From contig NC_087093.1 of assembly GCF_963855985.1 (NCBI RefSeq), forward strand, positions 8,129,501 through 8,193,500: 64,000 nt of DNA. The letters run 5' to 3'. The translations under genes were made by a program, and so were the position numbers. Shown here piece by piece: positions 22,101 through 34,399 of the stretch (positions are counted from its first letter, which is position 1; the number at the start of each line of letters is the position of its first letter). The notes below the pieces were generated by a model that had not been told where the DNA came from, ran no database searches, and was given only the letters and a program-made list of their open reading frames with translations. The DNA is from Ostrinia nubilalis (lineage: Eukaryota; Arthropoda; Insecta; Lepidoptera; Crambidae).

Positions 22101-22780
22101 CCACGCGCGCCGCCTACACGTTGAATGAACGTCCCCCCAGCTACCCCTAGGAACCCCCACGCCACCCCTTACCCCCAAACCCCGCGCACTCTCTATCGAT
22201 CGTGTCCACAGATTATTCATCTTGCAAAACTGTGACACTGCTCGCTCAGACTTTAAGTTAACCTGTCGATTGGGGCTCGAATTTTGAGATCGTTTTCAAT
22301 TTGAAACTCTGAAACAGCAAATTAGAATTAAGTGCTCATGTAAGATCTAACACCTAAATCATTCAAAATGAAATCCACTACAAGTCGTGGGCGTGAAGGG
22401 TTACCGTAGGGATTACGAATTTATTAAAATAAAGAGAACCTTTATGTGGGTGTTTATGAAATATTACTTAATAACATTGACGTTATTAACTTGTCGTTTG
22501 ATAATGTCGATTTTGGGCGGCGATTAAAGCAACAGCTTATCGCACAGTTGTCCAGGATTACCCACGAAAGCTTGCACAGATAAAAATGTGACGTAATATA
22601 GTTTAGATAAAGGTCAGAGTAGGGTGGAAGTTGGTACTATTATCACCCACCTCCTGTAATAGCACGGTAGTCGGAGCAAGCGGCTAACTATAGACTGAGC
22701 TGGCTGCAATAGACAGCTAATGTCATCATATTACGTCTTATCATAGTATCCAATTCAAGTTCAATGTTAGTTAATGTTAT

Positions 22781-23078
22781 GCTACGGTAAAGTGATGTTG
22801 TGTAATAACAACATAGTATAAATATAGAGACAATGCGTAACAAGTTATAAATAAAGATATAGCAGATTAAGAGTAGGCGCACACCGTTGATTTTTCGTCG
22901 GCCGATAGTTTAGTCGGGCAGTTGATCAGTATGGGCATGTATGAGAGTGCGCACACTACGCCGATTCGATTTGGCCGATTCTTCATACAATTTAAAATCG
23001 GGCACAACTATTGGCCAACTAAAAATCAACGGTGTGCGCCTACTCTTAAGTAAGAGCTTGCATAAATTAATCTGATTT
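22781..23078. repeat. 120-bp repeat, copy carrying a MITE
   Basis: 22781-22870 plus 23050-23078 corresponds to the uninterrupted copy 24037-24156 (GCTACGGTAAAGTGATG ... TTAATCTGATTT). The MITE at 22871-23045 splits it at TTAA. Confidence 0.85.
22871..23045. mobile_element. piggyBac-type MITE, 175 bp, TTAA duplication
   Basis: Inverted ends GAGTAGGCGCACACCGTTGA and its complement (about 30 bp including the AAAAATCAACGG side) are flanked by TTAA at 22867-22870 and 23046-23049. The TTAA target and duplication are diagnostic of piggyBac-like mobilisation. No coding content. Confidence 0.9.
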
Positions 23079-24036
23079 CTCAAGTTAGGACTAAAAGTAA
23101 TTAATTTTCGCCAAAAGTCTATTAATAAAAAGCTAAATTACCCAAACTTTACCCAACTTCACTTGGCATTCCTGAAAGCCTTTATACTTTATTAGTACCT
23201 AGTACTTTGCTAATTCTCGCGATAACGAGCACACATTCTACGAAGAAAATATAATTTATTCAAAGGAAAATTCACTACGTACGGACGACGGCACATCAAG
23301 GTTAACACTGTAGCACCTTATTTCGTTGTAGCAGGGGTGACTTTGGCACCAAAATGTGTAGTTTAATGTGCTACTGAGGGTAGCGTTGTCTGTCAAATAC
23401 AAGCGCACGGAGCGAGCAAAGCACAAAGCCAAGCTTAATTTAAAGACTGCAACTATAAATTTACAATTAATTAAAGTAATTTAATTCCTGACCTGCCCCA
23501 AGGCTAATTGTCGTTTATGTAGTGAATTATAGTGCTTTTGAAAGCTCTAGTTTGTGTAGAGATAATGTTTTTAGCATTTTATGGCCAATTTCATAGATCA
23601 TGGCCTTTAGAAGAATTATACTGAGTGCAATAACAAAATCCTCAATTAGGTAAAATCATAAAGTAATACTCATTATATCAGTCTTTCGACTTAGAAAATC
23701 AGTTCCTCATACAAAAAGATGTTACAGTAGAATCATCTATTTTAATTTGTCCAAAGTTATTGCAAGATCAACCTATCTATTACTACGAGTAGTTAAGTAT
23801 TTTAAATACAGTTAGTTATCTTGGTTTTTGTGGTGGTCGGTTACATCAAATCAAGTTCAAATTCTACACCACTAACTATAATGAGCTTTTTCGTCTATTT
23901 TATGCACCAAGGCGAAAAAGCTGAGTTATATCTAGGAAAGTATGAGTACTTAGATGGATAAATACTAAATCTTTTTCTCGAATTGCATAGAAATAAATCG
24001 ACCTTTTTACATTTATTTTGTTTTTAAATGTATTTT
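23079..24036. other. Non-coding spacer
   Basis: AT-rich. A small imperfect stem (GAGCTTTTTCGTC with GGCGAAAAAGCT) is at about 23883-23921. No gene seen. Confidence 0.35.
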
Positions 24037-24156
24037 GCTACGGTAAAGTGATGTTGTGTAATAACAACATAGTATAAATATAGAGACAATGCGTAACAAG
24101 TTATAAATAAAGATATAGTAGATTTAAGTAAGAGCTTGCATAAATTAATCTGATTT
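24037..24156. repeat. 120-bp repeat, empty-site copy
   Basis: The same 120-bp unit as 22781-23078 without the MITE. A single TTAA is at 24124-24127. Nature of the unit itself unknown. Confidence 0.85.
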
Positions 24157-27040
24157 ACCAGTATGTATTTACAAACAGAATTTAACCCAGCATTTACCTA
24201 AAAATGGATTTGTTTATTTGTACCACGAGAACAATATTAGTATAGAAAATAAATTTCAATTTCAAAATATAACAGCTGCCACAGCATATCCAATCAAGAC
24301 AGTGAAACATAATCTTCTACAAGTTACATTTAATTAAAAGCGAGAGATAAAATAACACAGCGTAGGCGGTAGCATTCTCCATAATGTTAAACATATACAT
24401 TTGTACGAACAGCGACCTTTCACATTAAATAGATAAATATATTTCGTTCTGAAAGTATTCTTACGAATACTTCGTTAAAAGAATTTTCATTATAAGTAGA
24501 AGGTTTTTATTTAATTTTGTTTTACAATTCATATAATAATATTTCTCTTTGATTCGGATTGTTTGCATCACTATCTTTTACATTTATTTAATAAAATGTA
24601 TATAAGCACTAGATTATTTCTTATCCTCTTTAAAACTAAAAAAAACTCATTCTCATAAAACTGATTTTATTTTTGTAAGTAGGCTTTTAAAAAGCACTTT
24701 TACACGTCCCGTATTAACCCTACCACTACTTCGGGACCTTGAATGGGCCTGTGCTTAGAAGAAGCAGAGCAAGAAATGCAGGAAACTTTATACAGAAGAG
24801 TCTTTTCTTTGCCTCGAGCTTTTACTATTTTCCTTTATTTTGAGTTATTTGCGCGGCAAGTCAGGTAAACTTTCCTTCGGAATTAACTCTGCATTTACTG
24901 TTTGTGTTTTATTAGCGATCAAACTCTACCCGACTTGGTTTTATAGGACATGAGAGGTGAATCTTACTTAATACCTTCACGTATCGAATGGCTAGTTCAC
25001 ATTTTTACTTCTGTAATCGTAGATAGTAAAACTTAGGTACTTAATTATTATAAAAACGGTAACGTTTTGTAAATTCAGCCACTTTAGGGAAAGGAAAAGA
25101 AAAGTACGTTTAAAATTATCCTTATAAAATTGTCAAGTTAAGCCACCAAAAACATTACGCTCCTTTTTCCTGTTGAGTAAAAGAAAAGAGCTTGAATAGA
25201 CTTAATTTATTTTTAAAAGGCTTATATTTTAATGTCCGTAAACTTTTCTTGGCAGCTAAGATAATTGAGAAAATATTACTTCCTCGGCAGAGTGTAGACA
25301 GTCAAGAATTACTTTGTTGAAATTTTCTTTAAACTTCAGTTCCTTTTTGGAGTTGCTCATGTAGATATGACGAGCATATTCCAGTTATTCTTATTACTTT
25401 ATCTCTTGAGCTCTTTTGGTGTTTTTGTTGCTTTTTAGGTAGACTAGATACACTTTAAATTGTGCAATTTATTTTCATGTTATTGAAACGCTGATAAATA
25501 ATATGCCCCTAATAAATTTGTAGCCTGTGTGTTCTTACTATGTGTTTGTGTAATTTATTGTTTTTCCAAAATTGTTGAAAAACTTGAATACCTTACTTAC
25601 CTACATATTTTATGATTTATCAAATTACAATATTATGTACTAGTAATAGTACGGAGCGGCAGGTGAAGTTGATAGGTACTTACTAGTTTTTCATGAATGC
25701 GTTAAGATTTTAAGCCTTCCGTTGTTCACGTGTCTATTTTAAAGAGCAAAAGGAAGCTTCTTTGAGCAATATCAAAGGGATGGTTCGATGCACAATATCG
25801 AGCTTTAAGCTGCACTTTGCTCAGCAGGACGAAGTCTGTTTTAGAAATAAGATACTAACATAGCCTAAGTTTTTACTAACATTATGGATCCCTGTTATCC
25901 GAAATAAATACTTTTTATTTTATTTATTATTTATTTATTTTGACATTTAAAAGCACCCAAAGCTTACCGCGCAGTACCCTGGGCCACCGGGTGGGTATAG
26001 CTCAATGGGATAGGTCGGGAGAGGGGTGACAATAGGGCTAGCAACAGTATTATTTGAGAAAGCATTTTACCGAACAATTTCGTAATAAGGCTTCAGTGGT
26101 TATTGGAAAATCGTGGAGCGGAGGGCGTTGCGTAATATTAGTTCATATTATATTACATCTTTGGAGTATTTTTCCATGAGGTACCAATAACGTAACACAG
26201 AAAACCAATTAATGCTAAAACAATTTGTTAAAATTTTTGCTGCAATTACTTTTCAATAGTACAGGTACTTTAGGGATTTTATCCTTAAAATTCATAGGCT
26301 GTGTTAACGTTTTCTAGTTAACCTTCATGTATACTACAATAGTGCGCCATGTAGCAACGCCTACGCCTGGATAAATGTACATACCCACTGACATGACATT
26401 CGTTTAAGCTACTAAGAGTTAGCTGAATAGAAGTTTCTAAGGAGATATCACTATTTGGCTATTAATTCAAACGGAAAATTTTACGACCAGTCAGTTTTAT
26501 AAATCAGCATTTTAGCTTACAGTTTGTCATAAACTGTTTAGCCACTGCTGCGAGGATGTACTTACGTTTCTATCCTGTTTTTATCACAGTGATGAATGTA
26601 TCGACATCTGCTGCGGTAGATCGCGGCCAGTTCTAGCAGCAGCGACAAACCGAAGATCTAGTAACTAACATAGCATGTAATGGGAAAGACTGATGACGAT
26701 GATAATCTCAACCTTAAAATTTAAGCAACGAGGCTTATGGCACCCCCAAGTGTGGCTTGAAAATCTGCTTGGGGCGTTCCTGAGGTAAGGTAACCTAGAT
26801 GATAATGAATCTACAATTGCTTACATAGAATATCATATTAGGTAGTTGAAAACGATGGTGATAGACGTAGAATTTAACAATCAGGCATAGGTCTAGAAAG
26901 TCGCATCAGCTCTACAAAGTCGTATAATTTAACACTTGTCTTGTACTACTTGTCTCTATTGCTTAATCTGATTGTTGCAAGTAACTGTACAAATTCTGAA
27001 AAAAAAAAACCCTCAGATACCGTTTTTGATTCCCGGCTAG
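24157..27040. other. Long non-coding stretch
   Basis: No coding exon or bounded transposon was recognised. Around 24715-24790 is a fragment (ACTACTTCGGGACC ... GAAGAAGCAGAGCAAGAAA) resembling a dispersed Lepidopteran repeat. 25906-25945 is a low-complexity TTTATT run. Confidence 0.35.
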
Positions 27041-27210
27041 TGACAACCCCTGCATCACGCGATCGTGCGGAATTCGGTGCAGTCGAATCGCATCAGTTTC
27101 GGTAGCGGAAGTTCTCGCAAACAACGGGTCGTCGACCGAACGGCGCCGTGCTGTCCCTGCAACTCAATACATCGCGTGTTACGTAACTACCTAGCCTAGG
27201 CTTCCGACTT
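27041..27210. other. GC-rich, CpG-dense island; possible 5' exon or promoter
   Basis: A sharp rise in GC and CpG against AT-rich surroundings, with an insect initiator-like ATCAGTT at about 27092-27098. It could be an untranslated first exon or regulatory element. No coding frame of note and no TATA box. Confidence 0.3.
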
Positions 27211-27597
27211 GCATGAATGACCTAAGGGTTTGCTTTGCCAGCTCCTAGCAATGCTCGAAACACCGCGGCGGAATAATGGTCGAAGTATGAAAATCGCTCG
27301 AACTCTACCATACGATTACCTAACTAAAATAGTTGGCCGTACGATTCGATTAAATGTGGTCGGGCACCAACGTTATGTTTCGGAGATCATCACCCCGTTT
27401 GGTAAATGAAGAATTTATTACTTACTTCATAGTTGTTATTGACTTTGCATTAAGAATGGCGAAAATAACTACAAGAAAGTAATTATAGCAGAAGTTACAC
27501 TTCAGTATCCAGCAAACGTAAGGTTGTAGGTTCAGTTCCTATTTTCCTTTCATCTTCTTTTAAGCTATGCACAATATAATCCATGTTATTATTATTA

Positions 27598-27835
27598 CTT
27601 ACTAGCTGACCCGGCGAACTCTGTTCCGTCTTAAAGGTAATAAATAAGCCATTGCAATTTTCCTTATTTGCTCACCGTTTAGACCTACCCTGGACTACGA
27701 CAAACATTTTAAAAACCAAAATCAGCTCAATCGGCCTTGCTGTTCTCGAGTTTTAATCAGACTAACGAACAGCAATTAGTTATTATTCATTTTTATTTAT
27801 ATTAGATTAGATAGATATTAGATAGATTATTATGT
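27598..27835 (+). mobile_element. Dispersed SINE/LINE-tail-type repeat, copy 1
   Basis: Contains ACTAGCTGACCCGGCGAACT and ends in a TTTTTATTTATATTAGATT-type tail. The same sequence recurs at 29198-29404 with minor changes. It is a very common Lepidopteran dispersed repeat; I cannot fix whether it is a SINE or a LINE 3' end. Confidence 0.65.
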
Positions 27836-28941
27836 CTATGATTCCATTATCGCGACATTACTATAAAGACGTTAAGTTAATAAATTGGGGTTTAAGTTCT
27901 GGGCTATAATAATTTAAATATTCACACATTATTGCTCAATGAATACAGCCGTACATGGCAACTACCCTCGTGTACGGCGAAACTCGTAAATGAATATTGA
28001 TTTGCGCAAGTCAAAATCGTATTACGGTCGGCAAGGTAACTATTCATACTACCTACACAATGTCGACCATTCGTGTTATATTTCAAAGAAAGAAATATGA
28101 TACATTTCACTAGACACCTTTCAATGTGTTTGTAGATAATGTCTGCTACTATATTTGTAAAGCTTTAGTGAAATTGTAAAAAAAAAGTATCCATCAATAG
28201 TTGTGAGTGAGTACGACCTAGTGTAGGTACTTACTTGGTTGTAATAAAAGGGATCGATTTATAATATTCAAGTATTTTTTCACTAACTTCACTATAATGC
28301 TAATTTATCATGTTTGAAAGGAACTGCAGGCAAATAGTTTTAATTATTATTAAACCCACTGAGCGACCTACTCTGAGAATTGGGAATTCGGAGCTGCAAG
28401 CTGCTCCTGGAATTCCAGATTGTGGAATTTTAGTAATTCAAACCTAGATGCCAATAGCTTCTTGGCACTGAAAGCCCAAACAATAATTCTCTGTCTCTAT
28501 GCATATTAGAGCGTACTGGAATTCCACCCACCACATTGTGTAGGTTTTGACCTTTCAAAACCATTTCAATGATAATATGGTTTAAGAAAAACGTTTTTTT
28601 TTTATATCGCGTCTTTACTTAATATTCATGTTTTAATTTTTTTATGAAATTAGATTAATTTATGTAATACATACGAGTAACTCGTCCCATGGGTAGTCAA
28701 GAATTAAGTTATCCACAACGATGTATAAAATTTTAAAATGACAAATCAAAACATGACAACAAAATCAGCTGGTTTTATTATTGTGATCGCTCTTTCAAAT
28801 TGGTCAATTAAGTCTGTTTAGGCTAAACAATACACTGAAACAAAAAATAAATTACAATGAAACAAAGTACCCAAAATTCATCGGAACAAAAACATTACCC
28901 TCCTTCCAGCAACACAATAAAACACTCCATTTGTTTTTCAG
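27836..28941. other. Non-coding spacer
   Basis: No gene recognised. The open frame on minus near 27922-28110 has no domain or splice support. Confidence 0.35.
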
Positions 28942-30515
28942 GTTTCGTTTGTGAATATAAAGGAAGGTATCAAAACAACAAACAAAAAAGTTGTGCGTTG
29001 TGTTCACAAGTCACGTGTACTGCAAGTAGCTGATGGAGGTGACAGAGAATCTGAAGAGTCCAGTGGACCTAGATGTACGTTCTCTACCAATTTGAGTTTA
29101 TTTTAATCATAAAGTTTGTCGTCTGTCATCTGTTTTGCATTAGAGGAAATTTCGATAATGAAACAAAAATGAAAATAAAAAGAAAATGATTTTTATTCGT
29201 CACTAGCTGACCCCGCGAACTCTGTTCCGCCTTAAAGGCAATAAATAAGCTATCGCAATTTTTCCTTATTTGCTCACCGTTTAGACCTACCCTGGATTAC
29301 GACAAACATTTTAAAACCAAAATCAGCTCAATCGGCCCAGCCGTTCTCGAGTTTTATTAATCAGACTAACGAACATCAATTCATTTTTATTTATATAGAT
29401 AGATTATATTTATCAATAGTTACAAAGTAAGCTCCTACTATTCTCTTCTGATTAGTTTCGTGACGAGTCCACTGACACCTCCTTGGGAGAACCTTCACTT
29501 TTTGAGTTTATATTGGTAGTCAAGCTGTATATTCTGGTTGACACAGGTACAATAATCATCAAAGAATAGTCTCCTATTGTCCAATTTAAACAAAAAATGT
29601 GTGAAACATCGCCAGAAAATTATGTTACTTTAATTTGAAGTCTATACCCAAATAATCCGATTAATTGGTAGAAATTTGCCCACGGATCTACTTTGGGTTA
29701 GGTACTTTAGCCTTCGTCTTTCACAAGTTCTCAAGTAGATCTAATGCCTACCCACTCAATGTGTGAAATTCCGTACCCCAACGCCTACGCGGCTGAAGTT
29801 TGCGATCTTTACCTGGAATGATATGTTAGAGGTTAAATTTTAGGGTACACAAAGACATAGCCATGGTGGTTACTGTAAAAGGATCCATTAATTAAATCAT
29901 AATACATAATAAGATATTGTAGGACACAGAAGGGCGTGATATGAAAGGTTTCAGAAAAGAAATTTGAAATAAAGTGTGTTTTAGGTAATTGAAATTCGAA
30001 TAGGTTTTCTCAATTTTTGTTAATTTTAAACAATATTATCATTTATTCAGAACGACTGTTTTTTTGTTCTCGCTGTCGTCATAATCCCAAAGTAAATGTT
30101 ATTCATAATCATGAGAACCCTCCTGAACATCTGGAAAAAGATTTAAAAATAATCCTGAATAATTTGGTTTATAAATACTTCTTTAAATTGTTATTATTTG
30201 TATACGCAAAAACGTGTTTTCAAAGCAGACGATTTCGAAATTCTGATACTGGAAATCAGTAAGAACTCTGGAATCAATTTCAACATTGTTCATAACATTT
30301 TTGTGTGCATTTATACGGTTTATTTCGTACTGAAAACAGAAATTTGTTTAAAAACTTTAAGAGGCTTTGAAGACTTACAAAGTAAACATTTTAAGTACGC
30401 TGCTAATCACGTTTTTAAGGATTATGAGAGGTTGTGTACTTTGGGCCAAGCTTTTTTATGGGACAGGAGGCAAACTAGCAGACGCAAAGACAGCTGGCTA
30501 GAAATTTTATTTTGA
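28942..30515 (+). pseudogene. Possible exon remnants of an unrecognised gene
   Basis: 28942-29074 follows a good acceptor (TTGTTTTTCAG), precedes a GTACGT donor and is open (VSFVNIKEGIKTTNKK ... GDRESEESSGPR). 30052-30515 follows a TTATTCAG acceptor and reads RLFFCSRCRHNPKVNVIHNH, a C-x2-C...H-x-H pattern faintly like a FLYWCH-type finger. Shifted frames then end DYERLCTLGQAFLWDRR. Joining the two gives a stop at the junction in the obvious phase. It may be a decayed gene or transposon coding sequence; function unknown. Confidence 0.25.
29198..29404 (+). mobile_element. Dispersed SINE/LINE-tail-type repeat, copy 2
   Basis: Second copy of the 27598 repeat: CACTAGCTGACCCCGCGAAC through CCGTTCTCGAGTTTTATTAA and a TTTATATAGAT tail. 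It lies within the stretch holding the possible exon remnants. Confidence 0.65.
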
Positions 30516-31248
30516 TAATATTGTATCTACTTATCTTTCGTAATCATCTTGTTGGGGAATTAACTTTACTTATTTCAACAACTGCTTCATTTATTAACTT
30601 CCAAAGTTAGGACTACAAGGAGTTTCTAAAATGTCTTCGCTAGAGTAATTTCTTTTATCATATTATGTTTATTAGTTAGGCTCTGCCCAGTGACCCAGTA
30701 GATCTCAAAGCGAACCAGGTGTCCTCCAGCGGAAATCTGTGTCAGCTAGGGCATTAAACTAGGTCATAGGTTCAACTCTTAAGCCCGTTGCAGTTCCAAA
30801 GCTATGTATTATTCAGTTATAGGTCTATTCTTACACAGTTGACAAAGTATTTAGAATAGGATTTGAAATGCATTATAAGTATAACTTAACAACAGAAAAA
30901 CTGGACTCAGTTCAAATACTGTCTAATGGTATAGCCAAAATAAAAATTCGTTAGTTTCAGCCAAATGATGTCCACTGCTGGTCAAATGCCTCTCCCTAAC
31001 ATTGGTAGATTTTAAATATGAGATAAAATAGATTTTATTACGTATGTAAATGGAATTCCTACACTTTTTATATCGATTGACGGAGAAAAGAAATACATGA
31101 TACTGATTTTACAGCTCTACATCAGTAATTTTATTTTATTTAGATGTTATGTAAACTTTCATATTTACAGAACAGCCTAAAATAATCTTTAAATCGTAAT
31201 ATCATGTGCTTGGCAATTTTCTCTATATTAAAATGTTCAACATCTAAA
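30516..31248. other. Spacer with a LINE-tail scrap
   Basis: Non-coding. At 30953-31005 on minus is a short scrap of the LINE tail (TTCAGCCAAATGATGTCCAC context). Otherwise nothing recognised. Confidence 0.4.
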
Positions 31249-32277
31249 GGACAATGTTCGTTCTCCATACATTGTTCGCCTAAGAACCAACAATTTTGAC
31301 ATATTACTACCCGAAAGCGAAATAATACGATTCTGTGTGTAAGAACAATGATTCCTGATGGACACTTGCCATAAAATTAATGATTAAGAATATTAAATCA
31401 CAGCGATTTTATAATATGTCGTTTATGACAACATGGCGTCTAATGTATTGTGTGAATGTATGAACACCGATTCGCGAAAAATGTTTTGTATTGTCGTCAC
31501 GCCGAGTCGCAGCCAAATAGTATAAAATAATAGAACAAGTTTTAGAAATACAACTCGGCATTCCACTTTTATAATATGCCCACATATTGCACGTAAATAA
31601 ACAACATGAATCGTGGGTTGTTTCCACCCTTGTCATCTGACACATGAAATAAACTCCTATTGTATTATAGATATCGAAGCCGAATCGTATATAATAATAG
31701 AATGGGTTTTGGAGATCACTCGGGGTTCCACTTTTATAAAATACCTACATATTACATAAAAATATCACGAATCATGAGTTTTCTTTTCACCATTTACATC
31801 TGACACGAGATAACAAACTCCTATCTCCATGACTACCATCGTAGTCTATGCCAAAGACTACAATATTTTAAGCAAGAAGTTTCAAACCTTAGCGGCTACG
31901 GTAACCCCTGGGCCACATACATCATGATAACATTCGGTCGACACCGGAACGAAGTCTTGCGATTATGCAAAAAAGCATCGTATTCTAGTGCGGCTATATC
32001 ACGTTCAACCGGGGTTTTAATTCGACTAAAGTCCTGACTAAAGACTGGAAGAAAATACGCCGCATTGTATGAGCACTTCGTGTTCGTTAAAGCGGCTTCA
32101 GATCTAGAGCCCACATAGTTTTCTTTCCAATAATATCCGCAAGTAGCGCTGCATGATCTTTACAACAAAAACGGCAATAGTTATTAAGGTGCCAAAATTA
32201 TATGATTACTTTGGCACGGTATTATACACGTTCGAAGATTTGTCATTTTCATTCATTTCTTCATCATCATCATCATT

Positions 32278-32404
32278 TCAGCCACAGGACGTCCACTACT
32301 GAACATAGGCCTCCCCCAATGACTTCGACATCGCACGGTTGGTAGCGGCCTGCATCCAGCGCCTTCCCGCTACCTTTATCAGGTCGTCGGTCCACCTTGT
32401 GGTG
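32278..32404 (-). mobile_element. RTE-type LINE tail in right arm, subtype 2
   Basis: On minus reads TRWTDDLIKVAGRRWMQAAT then SLGEAYVQ, followed by a (GAT)n tail. Counterpart of 12859-13020. Confidence 0.75.
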
Positions 32405-32599
32405 GGTTGACATTGCAGAATATGACTTTTGATAGGTTCATCATAGAATTCGGCGGGGATATCCTCACGGAGGAAGTTCGTAACAGGGCGGAACAAGATC
32501 TTATAATAATGCAAGGCCGAAGCTGTTACGCGCGTGCTCCTACGTGTAATCCGGCGAGTATGCAATAAATAGTAATGTCTGGTAAATAGTGGTAATACG

Positions 32600-32830
32600 T
32601 ATCGTTCGTTCGTTCGTTTCAGCCGAAAAGACGTCCACTGCTGGACAAAGGCCTCCCCCAAGGATTTCCACGAAGACCGATACTGCACCGCTCGCATACA
32701 GGCACCTCCCGCGACCTTCACCAGATCGTCGGTCCACCTAGTGGGAGGCCTGCCCACGCTACGTCTTTCGGCTCGTGGTCGCCACTCAAGAACTTTCCTG
32801 CCCCAGCGGCCATCAGCTCTACGAGCTATG
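32600..32830 (-). mobile_element. RTE-type LINE tail in right arm, subtype 1
   Basis: On minus reads GRPPTRWTDDLVKVAGGACM then SLGEAFVQQW and a (GAAC)n tail. Counterpart of 12230-12470. Confidence 0.8.
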
Positions 32831-34073
32831 TGCCCCGCCCCGTCTATGTCTGTATGCGCTACGATTACAGGGTATCATTTTGCATAGTCGCAAGACTTCA
32901 CTCCGCTGCTGTCAAATCAATGTCGCATAATGTTATCGCAATGTGTGTGGCCCTTGGCCAAATCACAGAAGCCTATGCGAAGAAAGAGCACTTGAATGAC
33001 AATAAAAATCAGGGTTACCATTTTATAAGATCTCCTCACTATTGAGGGTAACAAAGTAACATTAATAATCTAGCCATTAATTACATTTATTACCTATACG
33101 AGAAAGTAAAGCAACATGCGGTTTTATTTTAATTAGTAAAATATTTGTAACAGTTTGTTCCAAGTTTAGTTTTACAACAGTATTGCTGTTTCAGCTGTCA
33201 CTGTGAAGCTTTGGGAAAATAATTTATTTAAGTTTTTATGTTCATTATCATAATATGCCAATTTAAGTTACACTGTGTGACAGTCATTGACACTAAACAA
33301 ACTCTTCAGCTTAATAATACCTACCTACAGGGCGTTTTTATAGTTACTCTTGCTGATGAAACAAGAAGGGTTGATTCTACTACTGAAATACAACTACTTT
33401 TCTTACAGGACCAATATCAAATTCCCAAAAAAATTCACATCCTCGTGATGGTGATAATTTCTATGGAGAGGTTTTTTTTATATTCGGTCTCTTGGGATAA
33501 GTTATTCCATTTGAGCAGTAGAATTAATCCTTTTTATTCGATCACATATAAAAACAACACAAGTGTTTAGGAAAACTTCTTCTTTGGTATGGTATCACTA
33601 CGGAGTTATAATGTCGGCAACTCTGTATCACTGACTTGTAACTTTCAAACAGCATGAATAATAAGGGCACCTCATTGGTTTTCTTTCTGAAAAAAGGCTT
33701 TCAGTTTTAGTACTAACCCTTTAGCACTATTTCATTGAAATAAAAATACAATAAACGCACAGAAGACTGAAATTGAGTCAACTGACATGACATTTATAAT
33801 TTGTTGACATTATGACAGTTTGACAAGACTAGGGATTGAAAAAGTTTTAATTGAAAAAGTAAAATGACAATTTATTAAAACGATTCACAAGGATATAATC
33901 GATTAAAAATATTTATAAAATGTTCTGATACTTGCCTGTAGCGATTATCCAATCCTGGTTTCTACTGAAAAACTACCTCGTGGCAAGATTTTAATAAAAT
34001 AATAAAATCTTTATCTTCTCTTTCACAATCTATAAAAGTTCATTTGGTCTATTATTATACATGTGCTATGAAT

Positions 34074-34258
34074 GAGGGTTTTCGCGATTGAAAAATCCGC
34101 GAGATGGCAATACGTAGACGCGAGGTCCAAATGCTGCATGATTGGTGGATATCTGTCAATGTCATGTCAAAAATAACCAATCATGCAGAATTTGGACCTC
34201 ACGTCTACGTATTGCCATCTGGCGGATTTTTCAATCGCGAAAACCCTCATTGGCATAG
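34074..34258. mobile_element. Fold-back MITE, right-arm copy
   Basis: Same palindromic MITE as 10740-10922, in the corresponding position of the inverted 4-kb copy. Confidence 0.85.
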
Positions 34259-34399
34259 ATTATGAGAGACTGGCAACTATACTAGGTTGATATCAGGTGA
34301 TCCGTCTGCTCGTTTGCTTCCTGTCACATAAAAAAAAATATATATATGTTTCTCACACTTCAACTGGCATTGGATTCAACATCGGATTCTGACACTTTT

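Noticed and set aside
22020..22238. Minus-strand open frames at the prohormone-like promoter
   Set aside because: They overlap the TATA box and leader; the spliced signal-peptide reading explains the region better.
25980..26040. tRNA-like A box (TATAGCTCAATGGGA)
   Set aside because: No matching B box (GGTTCRANTCC) and no cloverleaf pairing at the required spacing.
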